60,742 nt of DNA from Sphingopyxis sp. H115 (GTDB lineage Bacteria > Pseudomonadota > Alphaproteobacteria > Sphingomonadales > Sphingomonadaceae): assembly GCF_001468465.1 (NCBI RefSeq), contig NZ_LNSA01000027.1:1-60742 (forward strand), given 5' to 3'. This document shows, piece after piece, positions 1-8,711 of this stretch. Position 1 is the first letter of the stretch. Each line of letters starts with the position of its first letter. The notes beneath the pieces were generated by a model. That model was not told the DNA's origin, did not search any database, and was given only the letters and a program-made list of their open reading frames with translations. A program made the position numbers and the translations under genes.

Positions 1-81
1 CGCATCCGACAAATCCCCGCGACCCATGACTGATCCTCAAAAAGCAGTCTTGAATCAGAAGGAGGAGGATTTGGGAATCCC
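1..81 (-). mobile_element. Truncated IS5-family element end (transposase N-terminus plus terminal repeat)
   Basis: Read on the minus strand, positions 27 to 1 encode MGRGDLSDA and run off the window. This matches the start of alphaproteobacterial IS5-family transposases, which typically begin M-x-R-x-D-L-x-D-A-E-W. About 50 bp upstream of that ATG the sequence reaches GGGATTCCC (73-81), which looks like the outer terminal inverted repeat. Only the left end is visible. The element stops about six bases before the stop codon of the neighbouring serine hydrolase. The family assignment is from memory and nine codons, so it is probable, not certain. Confidence 0.65.
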
Positions 82-86
82 TTTTG

Positions 87-1010
87 TCAACACGGCCTAA
101 CGATTGTAAGCCGAAGCGACGGAATGATATAGAGGCGTTGATCGCCCGCGCCGGCGGCGACGACCATATCCGCCGGGAGTTCGTTGGCATGACTGGTGAT
201 ATCGGTGGACCGGGTAACAATATCGACAGCCGGCGTGCTACGGGGCAACCACCAGGTGAGACCGTAGGCCGGATTGGCCTGGCTACCCTTGAACAGCTCG
301 GCGAACGCCAGTTCATCGACAAGCGGCTTGCCGTCGAGCTTCCCACCGCCGCGGACGAACTCGCCGATCTTCGCCCACTCGGACGCTGCCAGCACGAGGC
401 CCTGCGGCATGAGCGGTGCGCCATCGGGGCCGCTGCGCCAACTGCCTATGGTAACCCCAAGCGGAGTGAGAATGCGCCGCTCCACATAATGGCGAGCGTT
501 GCCGTCTTGGCCCTTGGCAACGAGCTTGCGCCGCATGATCTCTCCAAAGATTTGCATCGGGGCGGGACCATATTGGAATTTGCTGCCCGGCGCCGCCGTG
601 AGCGGTGCCTTCACCGAGTCCAGATACCCTTGGGCCCTGCCGACGGTCGATGCCTGGCCGCCCGTCATCGACAGCAATTGCCGAAGCGTGATCTGTTCCT
701 TTTTGGGGTCGCCCCTCCATTCAGCGAGTGTCTCCGATGCCCGCTCGTCGAGGGTTAGAAGTCCATCCTGTGCGCCCGCCGCCGCCATCAGCCCGACAAG
801 GCTCTTGGTGCCCGACCAGAGTTCCTGCGGCGTCGCGATGTCTGCCGATCGGCAGCGCACTTTGCCATCTTCAAGTATCAGCAGCGCAACGCCGGAATTA
901 GCCTCAGAATAGGCGATCGCTTCGGCACAGCCGGGAAGAGGGGCGGGTTCGCCTGCCGCGGCTGGCTGTGCCGCAACCGCGGCTGCGAAAAAGAGGATGG
1001 TGCGCTTCAA
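87..1010 (-). CDS. Exported class C beta-lactamase-fold serine hydrolase, probably 3'-truncated
   Basis: This is a 307-residue protein with an N-terminal signal peptide (MKRTILFFAAAVAAQPAAAGE), so it is probably periplasmic. The serine hydrolase SxxK motif is SGTKS and the second motif is YGPAP in the usual YxN/YxG place, typical of penicillin-binding-protein-like esterases and amidases. The start is a TTG at 1010 with GGAG seven bases upstream. The protein ends abruptly at IVRPC, where relatives usually continue, and the stop lies only a few bases from an IS5-family end, so the last residues may be lost or replaced. It diverges from the GntR gene and carries the shared palindrome 39 bp upstream. 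The substrate is unknown; an ester or amide fits the carboxylesterase nearby. Confidence 0.75.
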   Translation of the reverse strand: MKRTILFFAAAVAAQPAAAGEPAPLPGCAEAIAYSEANSGVALLILEDGKVRCRSADIATPQELWSGTKSLVGLMAAAGAQDGLLTLDERASETLAEWRGDPKKEQITLRQLLSMTGGQASTVGRAQGYLDSVKAPLTAAPGSKFQYGPAPMQIFGEIMRRKLVAKGQDGNARHYVERRILTPLGVTIGSWRSGPDGAPLMPQGLVLAASEWAKIGEFVRGGGKLDGKPLVDELAFAELFKGSQANPAYGLTWWLPRSTPAVDIVTRSTDITSHANELPADMVVAAGAGDQRLYIIPSLRLTIVRPC

Positions 1011-1048
1011 GATCCGACTCCGATTTTCCGATGCTTGTCATTCTCCAT

Positions 1049-1060
1049 ATTATCGATAAT
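1049..1060. promoter_or_regulatory. Candidate operator, perfect palindrome ATTATCGATAAT
   Basis: A perfect 12-bp AT-rich palindrome lies in the divergent region between the serine hydrolase and the GntR gene. The identical 12-mer recurs at 3250-3261 upstream of the TonB-dependent receptor. GntR proteins bind short palindromes, so this is the natural candidate for autoregulation by the adjacent GntR protein. Binding is inferred. Confidence 0.55.
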
Positions 1061-1143
1061 AAATTCATTCGCAATCATCGATTGCTCGTGTGCGCTGCCC
1101 GATTAGGATGGCGCCGCGAGCAGGGAAAGCCGAACGGAGAGAC

Positions 1144-1884
1144 ATGGCCGCGACGAAGACCGACGACGACAGCGCGCCGACGCAGGACCGCGTGATCGCG
1201 CGCCTTTTGACCGACGACATCGTCGAATGGCGGATTCCGCCCGGATCGTGGCTGCGCGAGCGCGAAATCGCCGCGCGCTTCGGAGTGAGCCATGCGCCGG
1301 TGCGCGAGGCGTTCCGGCATCTCGCGCGGATCGGGCTTGTCAAGGTCGTGCCGTGGCGCGGCACCTATGTGATCGATATCGACGAGCATGCTGCGAACGA
1401 GGTCTATGAACTGTGGAAATCGCTGTTCGGCGTCGTTTGTCGCCTTGCGGCCGCCGAAATGACCGACCGCGACGGGCGCGAACTGATGCACCGGCTTGTC
1501 GAATATAAGGATGTCACCCAGCGCACCGACAATACGTTCGAGCATATCAAGGTCTCGAACCGCATCGGTCGCTTTATCGCCAAACGCAGCAATGCGCCGC
1601 TCGCGCTCGAGCTCCTCGATCGGGTCGCGCTGCTCGCGCGCTGGCAGCACAATGTCTATACTGACAGCTATATCGAGACGCATGGCAACGAGGCGGCGAA
1701 GCGATCGGCCATCCTCTACGACGCGCTTTGCCGCCATATCGTCGCGCGCGATGGCGATGCCGCCGATGCGGTGGCGCGCGATCTGATCGGGGTTACTCAG
1801 AATAGTTTTGGGCGCGCACTCGAGGAATATAAGGCCCGCCACGCAAAGCCTAAGCCCAGCCGCCGCCGCGCAAAAGTGACATGA
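1144..1884 (+). CDS. GntR-family transcriptional regulator (FCD/FadR type)
   Basis: A 246-residue regulator. Residues about 15-75 form a winged helix-turn-helix with the GntR signature (LREREIAARFGVSHAPVREA). The helical C-terminal domain is of FCD type and would bind an organic-acid-like effector. The start at 1144 is preferred because GGAGA lies three bases before it; an upstream in-frame ATG at 1108 lacks a good ribosome site. The stop overlaps the next gene by ATGA, so the regulator and the M28-like protein are co-transcribed. A palindrome 84 bp upstream is repeated before the receptor gene, suggesting control of itself, the serine hydrolase and the receptor. The effector is unknown. Confidence 0.88.
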   Translation: MAATKTDDDSAPTQDRVIARLLTDDIVEWRIPPGSWLREREIAARFGVSHAPVREAFRHLARIGLVKVVPWRGTYVIDIDEHAANEVYELWKSLFGVVCRLAAAEMTDRDGRELMHRLVEYKDVTQRTDNTFEHIKVSNRIGRFIAKRSNAPLALELLDRVALLARWQHNVYTDSYIETHGNEAAKRSAILYDALCRHIVARDGDAADAVARDLIGVTQNSFGRALEEYKARHAKPKPSRRRAKVT

Positions 1885-3185
1885 GCCGTCTCCCGACCGA
1901 CCGCCGCACCTTGCTTAAGGCGGGCCTCGCGGCGCCGATCGCATTGCAGGTTGACTCCGCTGCCGCTGTATCCCTGGATTTGACCATGTTCGGCCCCGGA
2001 CGCCTCTTCGCCGACGTCCAAAGCTATGCCGAGGCCGGCAACAAGCAGTCGGGCGGCGCGGGCGATCGCTGGACCGCCGACTGGACAGCGAAGCGGCTGT
2101 TCAGTGCCGGATTCGAAGTGGATCGCCAGACGTTTGACGTGCCTTGGTTCGAGGCGTCGCATTGCGAACTTACGCTCGGCGACCACACGATACCGCTCGT
2201 CGCACAGCCGCTCGCCGTCGAAACCGGCGAGGCCGGTCTCGCTGCGCCGCTGCGCCTCGCAGAAATCCCTGAACGCCTCGACGGCGCGATCGCCGTCGTG
2301 CGCCTGCCTTTCCGCCGCTGGTCGAGCCTCGTAGATCGTGCAGTGCGCGAGCCGCTCGCCGATGCGCTTGCGCGCGGTGCGAACGGGGTCATTCTCATTA
2401 CGACTGGGCCGACGGGCGAGGCCTTGCTCCTCAATGTCCCGGCCGGTCATCCTGTATCGGACAAGCCACTTGCCTTGCTCGCGCCGCGACTCGCCGCCCC
2501 GGTGATTGAAGCCGCGCGCCACGGTGCCGCGGCGAAATTAGCGCTTCGCGGGCGCGGTGGGATTCGGGCAGCGCAGAATATAATCGGGCGACGCGTTCGC
2601 TCCGGTCGCCCTTGGCTCGTCGTCTCTACGCCGCGTTCAGGCTGGACCGATTGCGCCGGCGAGCGGGGGCCGGGTATCGCGATGTGGCTCGCGCTTGCCG
2701 ACTGGATGCCCCGAGCGTTTCCGCAACACAGCCTGCTCTTCCTGTGCAACAGCGGGCATGAATATGAGAATCTCGGTGCGAGCCATATCGCCGACAAGGT
2801 GGGTCCAGCCCCCGGCGAGACCGCTTTCTGGTTTCATCTCGGCGCCAATGCGGCAGCACGTGACTATCAGGAAATGCCGGGGCGCTTGCTGCCGCTGCCA
2901 AGCGCCGATCCCTATCGTTTTCTCATGACATCGCCCGAATTCGTGACGTGTGCGCGCGAGATATTCAAAGGCCAGCCGGGGTTGGAAATGGCCTATCCTT
3001 CGGCGGAAGGCACAGCGGGCGAACTCTCGGAAGTGATAAAGGCCGGCTACGTGCGTCATGCCGGCATCTTTGGCGCACACCGTCATCACCACGCTGTGAC
3101 CGACGATTTATCGACGGTCACACCTGACCCCCTTGCCGCTACGGCGCGGGGCGTCCGCGACCTGCTGAGCGCCGTCGTCTCTTAG
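1881..3185 (+). CDS. Tat-exported M28-peptidase-like protein with degenerate metal site
   Basis: A 434-residue protein starting with a twin-arginine-like leader (RRTLLKAGLAAPIAL), followed by an M28/PA-domain architecture like aminopeptidase Y relatives. The fold is recognisable in SGHEYENLGASHIADK and the C-terminal HHHAVTDDLSTVTPD. However, the usual HxD motif is replaced by a stretch around STPRSGW, and the usual NDNGSG-type segment reads CAGERGPG, so at least two metal ligands appear missing. It may be a non-peptidase hydrolase or a binding protein. The start overlaps the GntR stop by ATGA, and a TonB-dependent receptor follows. The substrate is not predictable from the sequence. Confidence 0.6.
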   Translation: MSRLPTDRRTLLKAGLAAPIALQVDSAAAVSLDLTMFGPGRLFADVQSYAEAGNKQSGGAGDRWTADWTAKRLFSAGFEVDRQTFDVPWFEASHCELTLGDHTIPLVAQPLAVETGEAGLAAPLRLAEIPERLDGAIAVVRLPFRRWSSLVDRAVREPLADALARGANGVILITTGPTGEALLLNVPAGHPVSDKPLALLAPRLAAPVIEAARHGAAAKLALRGRGGIRAAQNIIGRRVRSGRPWLVVSTPRSGWTDCAGERGPGIAMWLALADWMPRAFPQHSLLFLCNSGHEYENLGASHIADKVGPAPGETAFWFHLGANAAARDYQEMPGRLLPLPSADPYRFLMTSPEFVTCAREIFKGQPGLEMAYPSAEGTAGELSEVIKAGYVRHAGIFGAHRHHHAVTDDLSTVTPDPLAATARGVRDLLSAVVS

Positions 3186-3249
3186 ACCAGCGAACCACCT
3201 GCAAAGACATTGCGCTTTCCGGCTTGACTTGCCGACGGTTTTGCACAAA

Positions 3250-3261
3250 ATTATCGATAAT
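3250..3261. promoter_or_regulatory. Second copy of palindrome ATTATCGATAAT before the receptor gene
   Basis: This is identical to the palindrome at 1049-1060 and lies 31 bp upstream of the receptor ATG (3292). The copy is flanked by further A/T, extending the symmetry slightly. Its position fits repression of receptor transcription by the adjacent GntR protein in the absence of inducer. Confidence 0.55.
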
Positions 3262-3291
3262 AATTGCGATAACAAGATGGGGAGAGTGACC

Positions 3292-5529
3292 ATGGGACGC
3301 AGAGCGAACCTTCTTTTCTGCACGGCCGCGATTTGGGTAGCCGTCGCTCCGCCTGCTTTCGCTCAAGACGCACCGTCCGAAGCTCTTCCGGACGCGGCTG
3401 AAGCGGATGATGACGGCGCCATAGTCGTAACGGCGCGCCGCCGCGAAGAGCGGCTGGCCGATGTGCCGACCGCGGCGTCGGTCATCGATATCACGTCGCT
3501 CACCGATCGCGGCGGCGCCACGGGCAGCGGCGAACTCCTCGCCGATCAGCCAAGCGTTCGCTTCAACAATCTGAACTCGTCCGTCACGTCGGAGATCTCG
3601 ATCCGCGCTTCGTCGACCGCGCGTGCCACCAATGGCGACCCGAGCGTCGGGCTCTATCGCAACGGTGCCTATATCGCCGGCGGTCCGGTGGGCGGTCGCA
3701 ACTTCACGCGGCTCGACCTGCTCGACATCGGCCGCGTCGAGGTTCTGCGCGGGACGCAGGGCGCGCTGTACGGCCGCAACGCGGTCGGCGGCGCGATCAA
3801 TATCATCTCGGCCGAGCCCGAATTCGATCTCTCGGGCTGGGCGAGCGCGCGCTATGGCTTCGAGAACAACAGCTTCCAGACGCAGGGCGCGATCAATGTC
3901 CCGCTCGCCGATGGCCTGGCGATCCGCATCAGCGGCGATCTCGTCGAGCAGGACAAGGGCTTCTTCTACAATCCCGACAACGACGTCTATTTCGACCAGC
4001 AGAAGGGCCACGGACTGCGCGGCCAGATCCGGCTGAAGCGCGGGCCGGTCGACGCGATCATCACGGCCGAGACCCAGCGGCTGACCACGCCGACGATCCA
4101 TTACCAGATATCCATTCCCGCGGGCACGCCAGGCTTTCCCGGCGGTTATACGCAGGATCGCTTTCGCTACCCCTGGAACACCGCGCCGCGCGCCAGCCAG
4201 GACGTGGACGGCCTTCAGGCGCTCGTCCGCGTGGATCTGGGCGGTGCCGACCTGACGTCGACAACCTCCTTTCGCAAGCGCACGTCCGAATATGATCTCG
4301 ACAATGACGCGATCAGCCCCGCCGAGCTGGCGCGTGCGCGCGCCGCGGGGCAGATCGGCGCTCTCACGCCGCTCGATGCCAGCACCGCGTCCTACGTCGT
4401 CGACACGACCGACAATTTTTCGCAGGATATTCATGTCAGCGGGGCGAGCGATCGCTTCACATGGCTGGTCGGCGCCGAAATGCTGTTGCTCGACAGCGAT
4501 TTCTCGGTGGCGACGACGCGCACGCCGACGCTCGCCAATCCGTCGCCGGGCAATATCGCGCCCGCGCGGCTGCATTTCGAAAGCTATGCGGCCTATGGCT
4601 CGCTCGGTTTCGACATCACCGACAGCCTCAACCTGACCGGCGAACTGCGCTATACCCGCGACAGCCGGAGCATCTCGGCGCGGCTTTACGATTTGGGGAC
4701 TGGCCTGCCCACCGGCGGGCCATCGCGGATCATCGACGACAGCATCAACGCCGACAATCTCTCCTACAATGCGACCCTCTCGTACAAGCTCACGTCGAAC
4801 ATCCTCGCCTATGGCAAGGTCGGCAGCAGCTATCGGGCCGGCGGGTTCAACACGCGCCTCTCCGATCCGCGCGCGCCGAGTCCTGTGCAGGTGCTGTTCG
4901 GCAACGAAAACAGCACGTCTTACGAAGTCGGCATCAAGGGCAGTCCGATCCGCCGCGGCTATTTCGCAATCGCGGGCTATTACACCGAGCTTGAAGACCT
5001 GATCGCGCAGGTCGACGATGGCTGCGCGCTCACCAATCCGGCGTGCCCGATCGCCGCGGTCGCCTATCTAACCAACGCAGGCGATGCGAAAAGCTGGGGT
5101 ATCGAGGCCGAATATAGCCAGGGCTTCGATCTCGGCGAAGGCAATGGCCGCCTCGCCTTGAGTGGCTCGCGGCAAGAGGGCAAGGTCAAGAGCGGCCGCT
5201 ATGACGGGCTGGACCTTGCGCAGGTTCCCGACTGGCTCGCCTCGGCCAACCTCAATCTGCGCTACCCGGTCACCAAGGATGTCGCGCTGACCAGCAATGT
5301 CCTGATCAGTGGTCAATGGGGCGGCAAACAGGAGCTGACAGCGACCTCGGTCGACCTCGATGATTATGTCCTCGTCAATCTTCGGGTCGGCGTCGACTTC
5401 GGCAAGATCAGCGTCAGCGCGTTCGCGAACAACGTCTTCGACAAGGTTTATTTCGTCGCGCAGGCGCCGACGATCAACCGGTACAGCCAGCCTCGCGTCG
5501 TCGGCGTCGAAGGACGCATTTCTTTCTAG
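3292..5529 (+). CDS. TonB-dependent outer-membrane receptor
   Basis: A 745-residue receptor with a signal peptide ending near PPAFAQ, a TonB-box-like segment (GAIVVTARRREE), a plug domain containing the typical RVEVLRGTQGALYGRNAVGGAINI, and a 22-strand-type barrel ending in aromatic residues (VVGVEGRISF). Sphingomonads use many such receptors to import hydrophobic carbon sources. The ATG at 3292 has GGGGAGAG upstream; two upstream in-frame ATGs would put extra residues before the signal peptide. It is followed 55 bp later by the carboxylesterase gene, suggesting that ester substrates are imported and then hydrolysed. The ligand is unknown. Confidence 0.92.
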   Translation: MGRRANLLFCTAAIWVAVAPPAFAQDAPSEALPDAAEADDDGAIVVTARRREERLADVPTAASVIDITSLTDRGGATGSGELLADQPSVRFNNLNSSVTSEISIRASSTARATNGDPSVGLYRNGAYIAGGPVGGRNFTRLDLLDIGRVEVLRGTQGALYGRNAVGGAINIISAEPEFDLSGWASARYGFENNSFQTQGAINVPLADGLAIRISGDLVEQDKGFFYNPDNDVYFDQQKGHGLRGQIRLKRGPVDAIITAETQRLTTPTIHYQISIPAGTPGFPGGYTQDRFRYPWNTAPRASQDVDGLQALVRVDLGGADLTSTTSFRKRTSEYDLDNDAISPAELARARAAGQIGALTPLDASTASYVVDTTDNFSQDIHVSGASDRFTWLVGAEMLLLDSDFSVATTRTPTLANPSPGNIAPARLHFESYAAYGSLGFDITDSLNLTGELRYTRDSRSISARLYDLGTGLPTGGPSRIIDDSINADNLSYNATLSYKLTSNILAYGKVGSSYRAGGFNTRLSDPRAPSPVQVLFGNENSTSYEVGIKGSPIRRGYFAIAGYYTELEDLIAQVDDGCALTNPACPIAAVAYLTNAGDAKSWGIEAEYSQGFDLGEGNGRLALSGSRQEGKVKSGRYDGLDLAQVPDWLASANLNLRYPVTKDVALTSNVLISGQWGGKQELTATSVDLDDYVLVNLRVGVDFGKISVSAFANNVFDKVYFVAQAPTINRYSQPRVVGVEGRISF

Positions 5530-5584
5530 GTCGCGCTCCCGTCCGCGGCCTCCAGCCGCTGGTCGGGAAGGGTAGGAGGGCGCA

Positions 5585-7132
5585 ATGCGGCATTTGGTGA
5601 TGGCAGCACTGTTCGGTGCCGCGATGCTGACCGGATCGGTGTCTGTCGCGGCGGCGGAGACGGCCCCCGCGGCGACAATCGCGCAGGGGCGCCTTGCGGG
5701 CGCGCGCACGGGGGACGTCGAGCGCTTCCTTGATATTCCTTTCGCCGCCGCACCGGTCGGCGCTCTTCGCTGGCGGGCGCCGCAGGCACCGCCGCGCTGG
5801 CGGGGCGTCCGCGATGCCGCAAAACTCGGCCCGGCTTGTCCGCAGACGGTGCGCCCCGCACTTGTCGCGGGCGGGGTAGCCGAGCATCAGTCTGAGGATT
5901 GCCTCCAGCTGAACATCTGGCGCCCGGCGGGGGCGCGAAAGCTGCCAGTGATGGTCTGGATCCATGGCGGCGCCCATGTGGTCGGTTCGGGCACCTTCCC
6001 GGTTTTCGACGGCACCGCCTTCGCGCGGCAAGGTGTGGTTTTGGTGACGATCAACTATCGGTTGGGCGCGCTCGGTTATTTCGCCCATCCCGCGCTCAGC
6101 GCGGCCAAGCCGCGCGGCGAGGCGCTCGCCAATTACGGCCTGATGGACCAATTGGCCGCCCTGCGGTGGGTGAAGAAAAATATCGCCGCATTTGGTGGCG
6201 ATCCGCGCCAGATCACCTTGTTCGGCGAATCCGCCGGGGCGATCGGAGTGACGACGATCCTTGCCCAGCCCGAAGCCAAAGGCCTGTTCGCCAAGGCGAT
6301 CGTTCAGTCGGGCGTTGGTCTCCTCGATCCGCGCCCGCTTGGCGAGCAAGAAGCGCTAGGCGCGGCGTTGGCAGCGCGCGCAGGTGCGCCGCCTTCAGCA
6401 TCGCTCGACGCGCTTCGCGCGCTGCCCGCCGCCGCGCTCGTTGCCGCTGGCGAGGTCCGGACGCCGGGCGCGATGACCGGCCCCATCCTCGACGGCGACC
6501 TGGTACGCGAAGCGCCTTGGCGCGTCTTTGCGCGTAGCGAGCCGATCGACGTTCCGCTCCTCGTCGGCGCGAACAGCAACGAGGCGAGCGTCATCCTTGC
6601 CATGGGCGTGCCGCCATCCGCCGCGCTCGCCTATCTAGGGCGCGACCAGGCGGCGGGCCGGGCCGCCTATGGCATGGGGCTGGCCGATGATGAACTGGCG
6701 CGCCAGGTGTTGGGCGACGCCTGGTTCGTCGCCCCGGCGCGCTGGCTCGCGGCCCGGACGGCGGGAGGGGCGCCTTCGTATCTCTATCATTTCGACTATG
6801 TCGCAGCGGCGCGGCGCGACCGCGCCAAGGGCGCCGCGCACGGGTCTGAAATCCCCTATCTGTTCGGGACGCTCGACTATTTCGCGTCGGTCGCCGGCGC
6901 CGTCGGTGACGAGGATCGCCGCTTCGGCGAAGGCATCGCCGCCTGCTGGGTTGGCTTCGCCAAGACGGGCGTTCCTGGCTGCGCACTCGTTCGCGACTGG
7001 CCGCGTTACGATGCGGCAAGCGACCGTCTCGCAAAATTTGCGCCCGAGTCTGGCGTCGTCGCCGGCTTTCGCAAGGCGCAGCTCGACCATCTGCTCAATG
7101 TTCACTTCGGGAACGGCCAGCCCAGGCCCTAG
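5585..7132 (+). CDS. Type-B carboxylesterase, secreted or periplasmic
   Basis: A 515-residue alpha/beta hydrolase with signal peptide (MRHLVMAALFGAAMLTGSVSVAAAE). The carboxylesterase type-B hallmarks are the oxyanion loop WIHGGAH, the early signature EDCLQLNIW, the nucleophile elbow FGESAGA and the catalytic-His region AHGSEIPYLFG. It would hydrolyse carboxylic esters. It lies between the TonB-dependent receptor and a second serine hydrolase, all on the same strand, so uptake and ester hydrolysis look coupled. Sphingomonad type-B esterases include the fumonisin esterase FumD, but nothing else from a fumonisin cluster is present, so no specific substrate is claimed. Confidence 0.9.
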   Translation: MRHLVMAALFGAAMLTGSVSVAAAETAPAATIAQGRLAGARTGDVERFLDIPFAAAPVGALRWRAPQAPPRWRGVRDAAKLGPACPQTVRPALVAGGVAEHQSEDCLQLNIWRPAGARKLPVMVWIHGGAHVVGSGTFPVFDGTAFARQGVVLVTINYRLGALGYFAHPALSAAKPRGEALANYGLMDQLAALRWVKKNIAAFGGDPRQITLFGESAGAIGVTTILAQPEAKGLFAKAIVQSGVGLLDPRPLGEQEALGAALAARAGAPPSASLDALRALPAAALVAAGEVRTPGAMTGPILDGDLVREAPWRVFARSEPIDVPLLVGANSNEASVILAMGVPPSAALAYLGRDQAAGRAAYGMGLADDELARQVLGDAWFVAPARWLAARTAGGAPSYLYHFDYVAAARRDRAKGAAHGSEIPYLFGTLDYFASVAGAVGDEDRRFGEGIAACWVGFAKTGVPGCALVRDWPRYDAASDRLAKFAPESGVVAGFRKAQLDHLLNVHFGNGQPRP

Positions 7133-7193
7133 CCCGTCCGGCCGCGCTAGGCCCTCCGTTTCGACGATGTGCAACGAAGCTGGGAGAGAGAAA

Positions 7194-8426
7194 ATGGCTG
7201 GAAGAACGAAATGGATGTGGCTTGCCGCTGGTGCGGCGATGGCTGGGGCTGCGGCCTTTGCGGCGCAGGGCGGGTTCGGGGGCAACGGCGGCGGCGAGGC
7301 GCGTCCCATGGTGCAGCTTCCGCCTGCGGCGCCCGCTGCTAAAGCGTCGACGTCGGCGGCATCGGCGCCCGCGGCCGCCAGCCTTTCGGCCACCGTCGGC
7401 GGTTATACCTATGACTGGACCGCGTTACAGTCGGCAATCGACGCTGATACCGAGGTCGATAACGGCTATTTCATCGTCGGGAATGCTTCGGATCCCGACT
7501 ATCTCTTCGCTTACGAGAAGGGCAGCTTTGGTATCGATCGGGTGACCCCGCTTGCGTCGGCCTCCAAATGGTTCGCCGGCGCGCTGGGGATGCGCATGGT
7601 GCAGGCTGGCATCGCGACGCTCGACGATCCGATGCGGCCGCCGCTTGCCTTCTGGACCACGATCGGAACGAAGAAGGATGTCCAACTCAAGCATGCGCTG
7701 TCGATGACGTCGGGCTTCAATGCGAGCCCGCTCGTTGGCGGCTGTCAGCTGCTTCCGGCCATGACGCTCTACAATTGCGCGAAGAGCATCCACGATTTGC
7801 GCTATGATATTTTGCGCCCGGGCAACGCGCCCGGCGCGCAATATAGCTATGGACCGCACGGCCTTCAGGTCGCCGCTGCCTATCTGGAGGCAAAGGATAT
7901 AAGCATCGCGCCCGGCACGTCACCGGCACGCCAGCGCAATTTTCACGAACTGTTCGCGCAGCATGTGACGACCCCGCTCGGGATGACGAGCACGACCTGG
8001 TATGACCCTGCGGGAAGCGCTCCCACCAACCCGTGGGTCGCGGGCGGCGCCTATTCGACGCCGCGCGACTATGCGAAACTTCTGCGTGCCTTCCTTGGCG
8101 GCAGCTTTATTACCGATATGACAAGCTTCACCCAGCAACGTACCGCAGGCTTGCCGCGCGTTTTCGTGCCGGCGAGCGCGGGCAATTGGGAATATGCGCT
8201 CGGCTCCTTTGTCGAATGCGACACGCCTTCGGCCTGCGCGACGTCCAAGATCAATTCCTCACCGGGTGCCTATGGTTGGACCGGCTGGATCGATCGCGAG
8301 ACCGGCTATTACGCTTTGATCGCCACCGAAATATCGAGCGGAGGCGACCGGAAAGGCGTCGAGCTCGAACAGGTCATGCAGGATCTGATCGAGGATGCGA
8401 TCGCGAATCGCACCCCGGCGCCCTGA
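7194..8426 (+). CDS. Exported class C beta-lactamase-fold serine hydrolase
   Basis: A 410-residue protein with an N-terminal hydrophobic leader and a low-complexity Ala/Pro/Gly linker, followed by a beta-lactamase-related domain. The SxxK motif is SASK, and YSYGPHG supplies the second motif. The catalytic domain resembles esterase EstB or 6-aminohexanoate-dimer-hydrolase relatives. The ATG at 7194 is chosen because GGGAGAGAG lies just upstream; longer in-frame extensions run antiparallel to the sense of the esterase 3' end and have no ribosome site. It follows the carboxylesterase by 61 bp, probably in one transcript. The paired enzymes at both ends of this module suggest a multi-ester or amide substrate. 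Confidence 0.82.
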   Translation: MAGRTKWMWLAAGAAMAGAAAFAAQGGFGGNGGGEARPMVQLPPAAPAAKASTSAASAPAAASLSATVGGYTYDWTALQSAIDADTEVDNGYFIVGNASDPDYLFAYEKGSFGIDRVTPLASASKWFAGALGMRMVQAGIATLDDPMRPPLAFWTTIGTKKDVQLKHALSMTSGFNASPLVGGCQLLPAMTLYNCAKSIHDLRYDILRPGNAPGAQYSYGPHGLQVAAAYLEAKDISIAPGTSPARQRNFHELFAQHVTTPLGMTSTTWYDPAGSAPTNPWVAGGAYSTPRDYAKLLRAFLGGSFITDMTSFTQQRTAGLPRVFVPASAGNWEYALGSFVECDTPSACATSKINSSPGAYGWTGWIDRETGYYALIATEISSGGDRKGVELEQVMQDLIEDAIANRTPAP

Positions 8427-8711
8427 CCTGACCCAGCAGTCTAGTCACGCAGCACAGGAGAACTTGATCTCCATGCGCTGCGTGGCTGGCCTGTCGGACT
8501 AGGCAAAGTCGACGGCTCAAAGGCGAGCGGCCAAACCCGCGTGTGACCGGCAGGGAGCCGATTTGACTGAATGGCCGATGCGCGGCCGTCCGGTCGTGGG
8601 TTCGGCCTAGGGACACGTCGCCAAAAAGCGTGTCGCTGCCGCCACTGCCTCGGCTCCGAAAGCTGCTGGGCATGCATCTGGCCGCGCAGATTGGCTCGCC
8701 TCGGGCGGTTA
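8427..8711. other. Non-coding gap with a long stem-loop (8446-8484)
   Basis: No convincing gene is seen between the serine hydrolase stop and the convergent thioesterase stop. A strong hairpin lies at 8446-8484: CACGCAGC pairs with GCTGCGTG at the base and GGAGA with TCTCC at the top, around an ACTTGA loop. CTAGT/ACTAG (8441-8445, 8498-8502) may extend it. There is no T-tract. It could act as a transcript end between convergent genes or be part of a decayed mobile element. The rest of the gap shows nothing recognisable. Confidence 0.45.

Noticed and set aside
5585..7132. Fumonisin esterase FumD
   Set aside because: Only the type-B carboxylesterase family is shared. No aminotransferase or other fum-like gene is present, so the specific name is unsupported.
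8446..8502. Integron attC site
   Set aside because: The hairpin lacks the GTTRRRY/RYYYAAC core sites and the extrahelical-base pattern; no integrase or cassette array is present.
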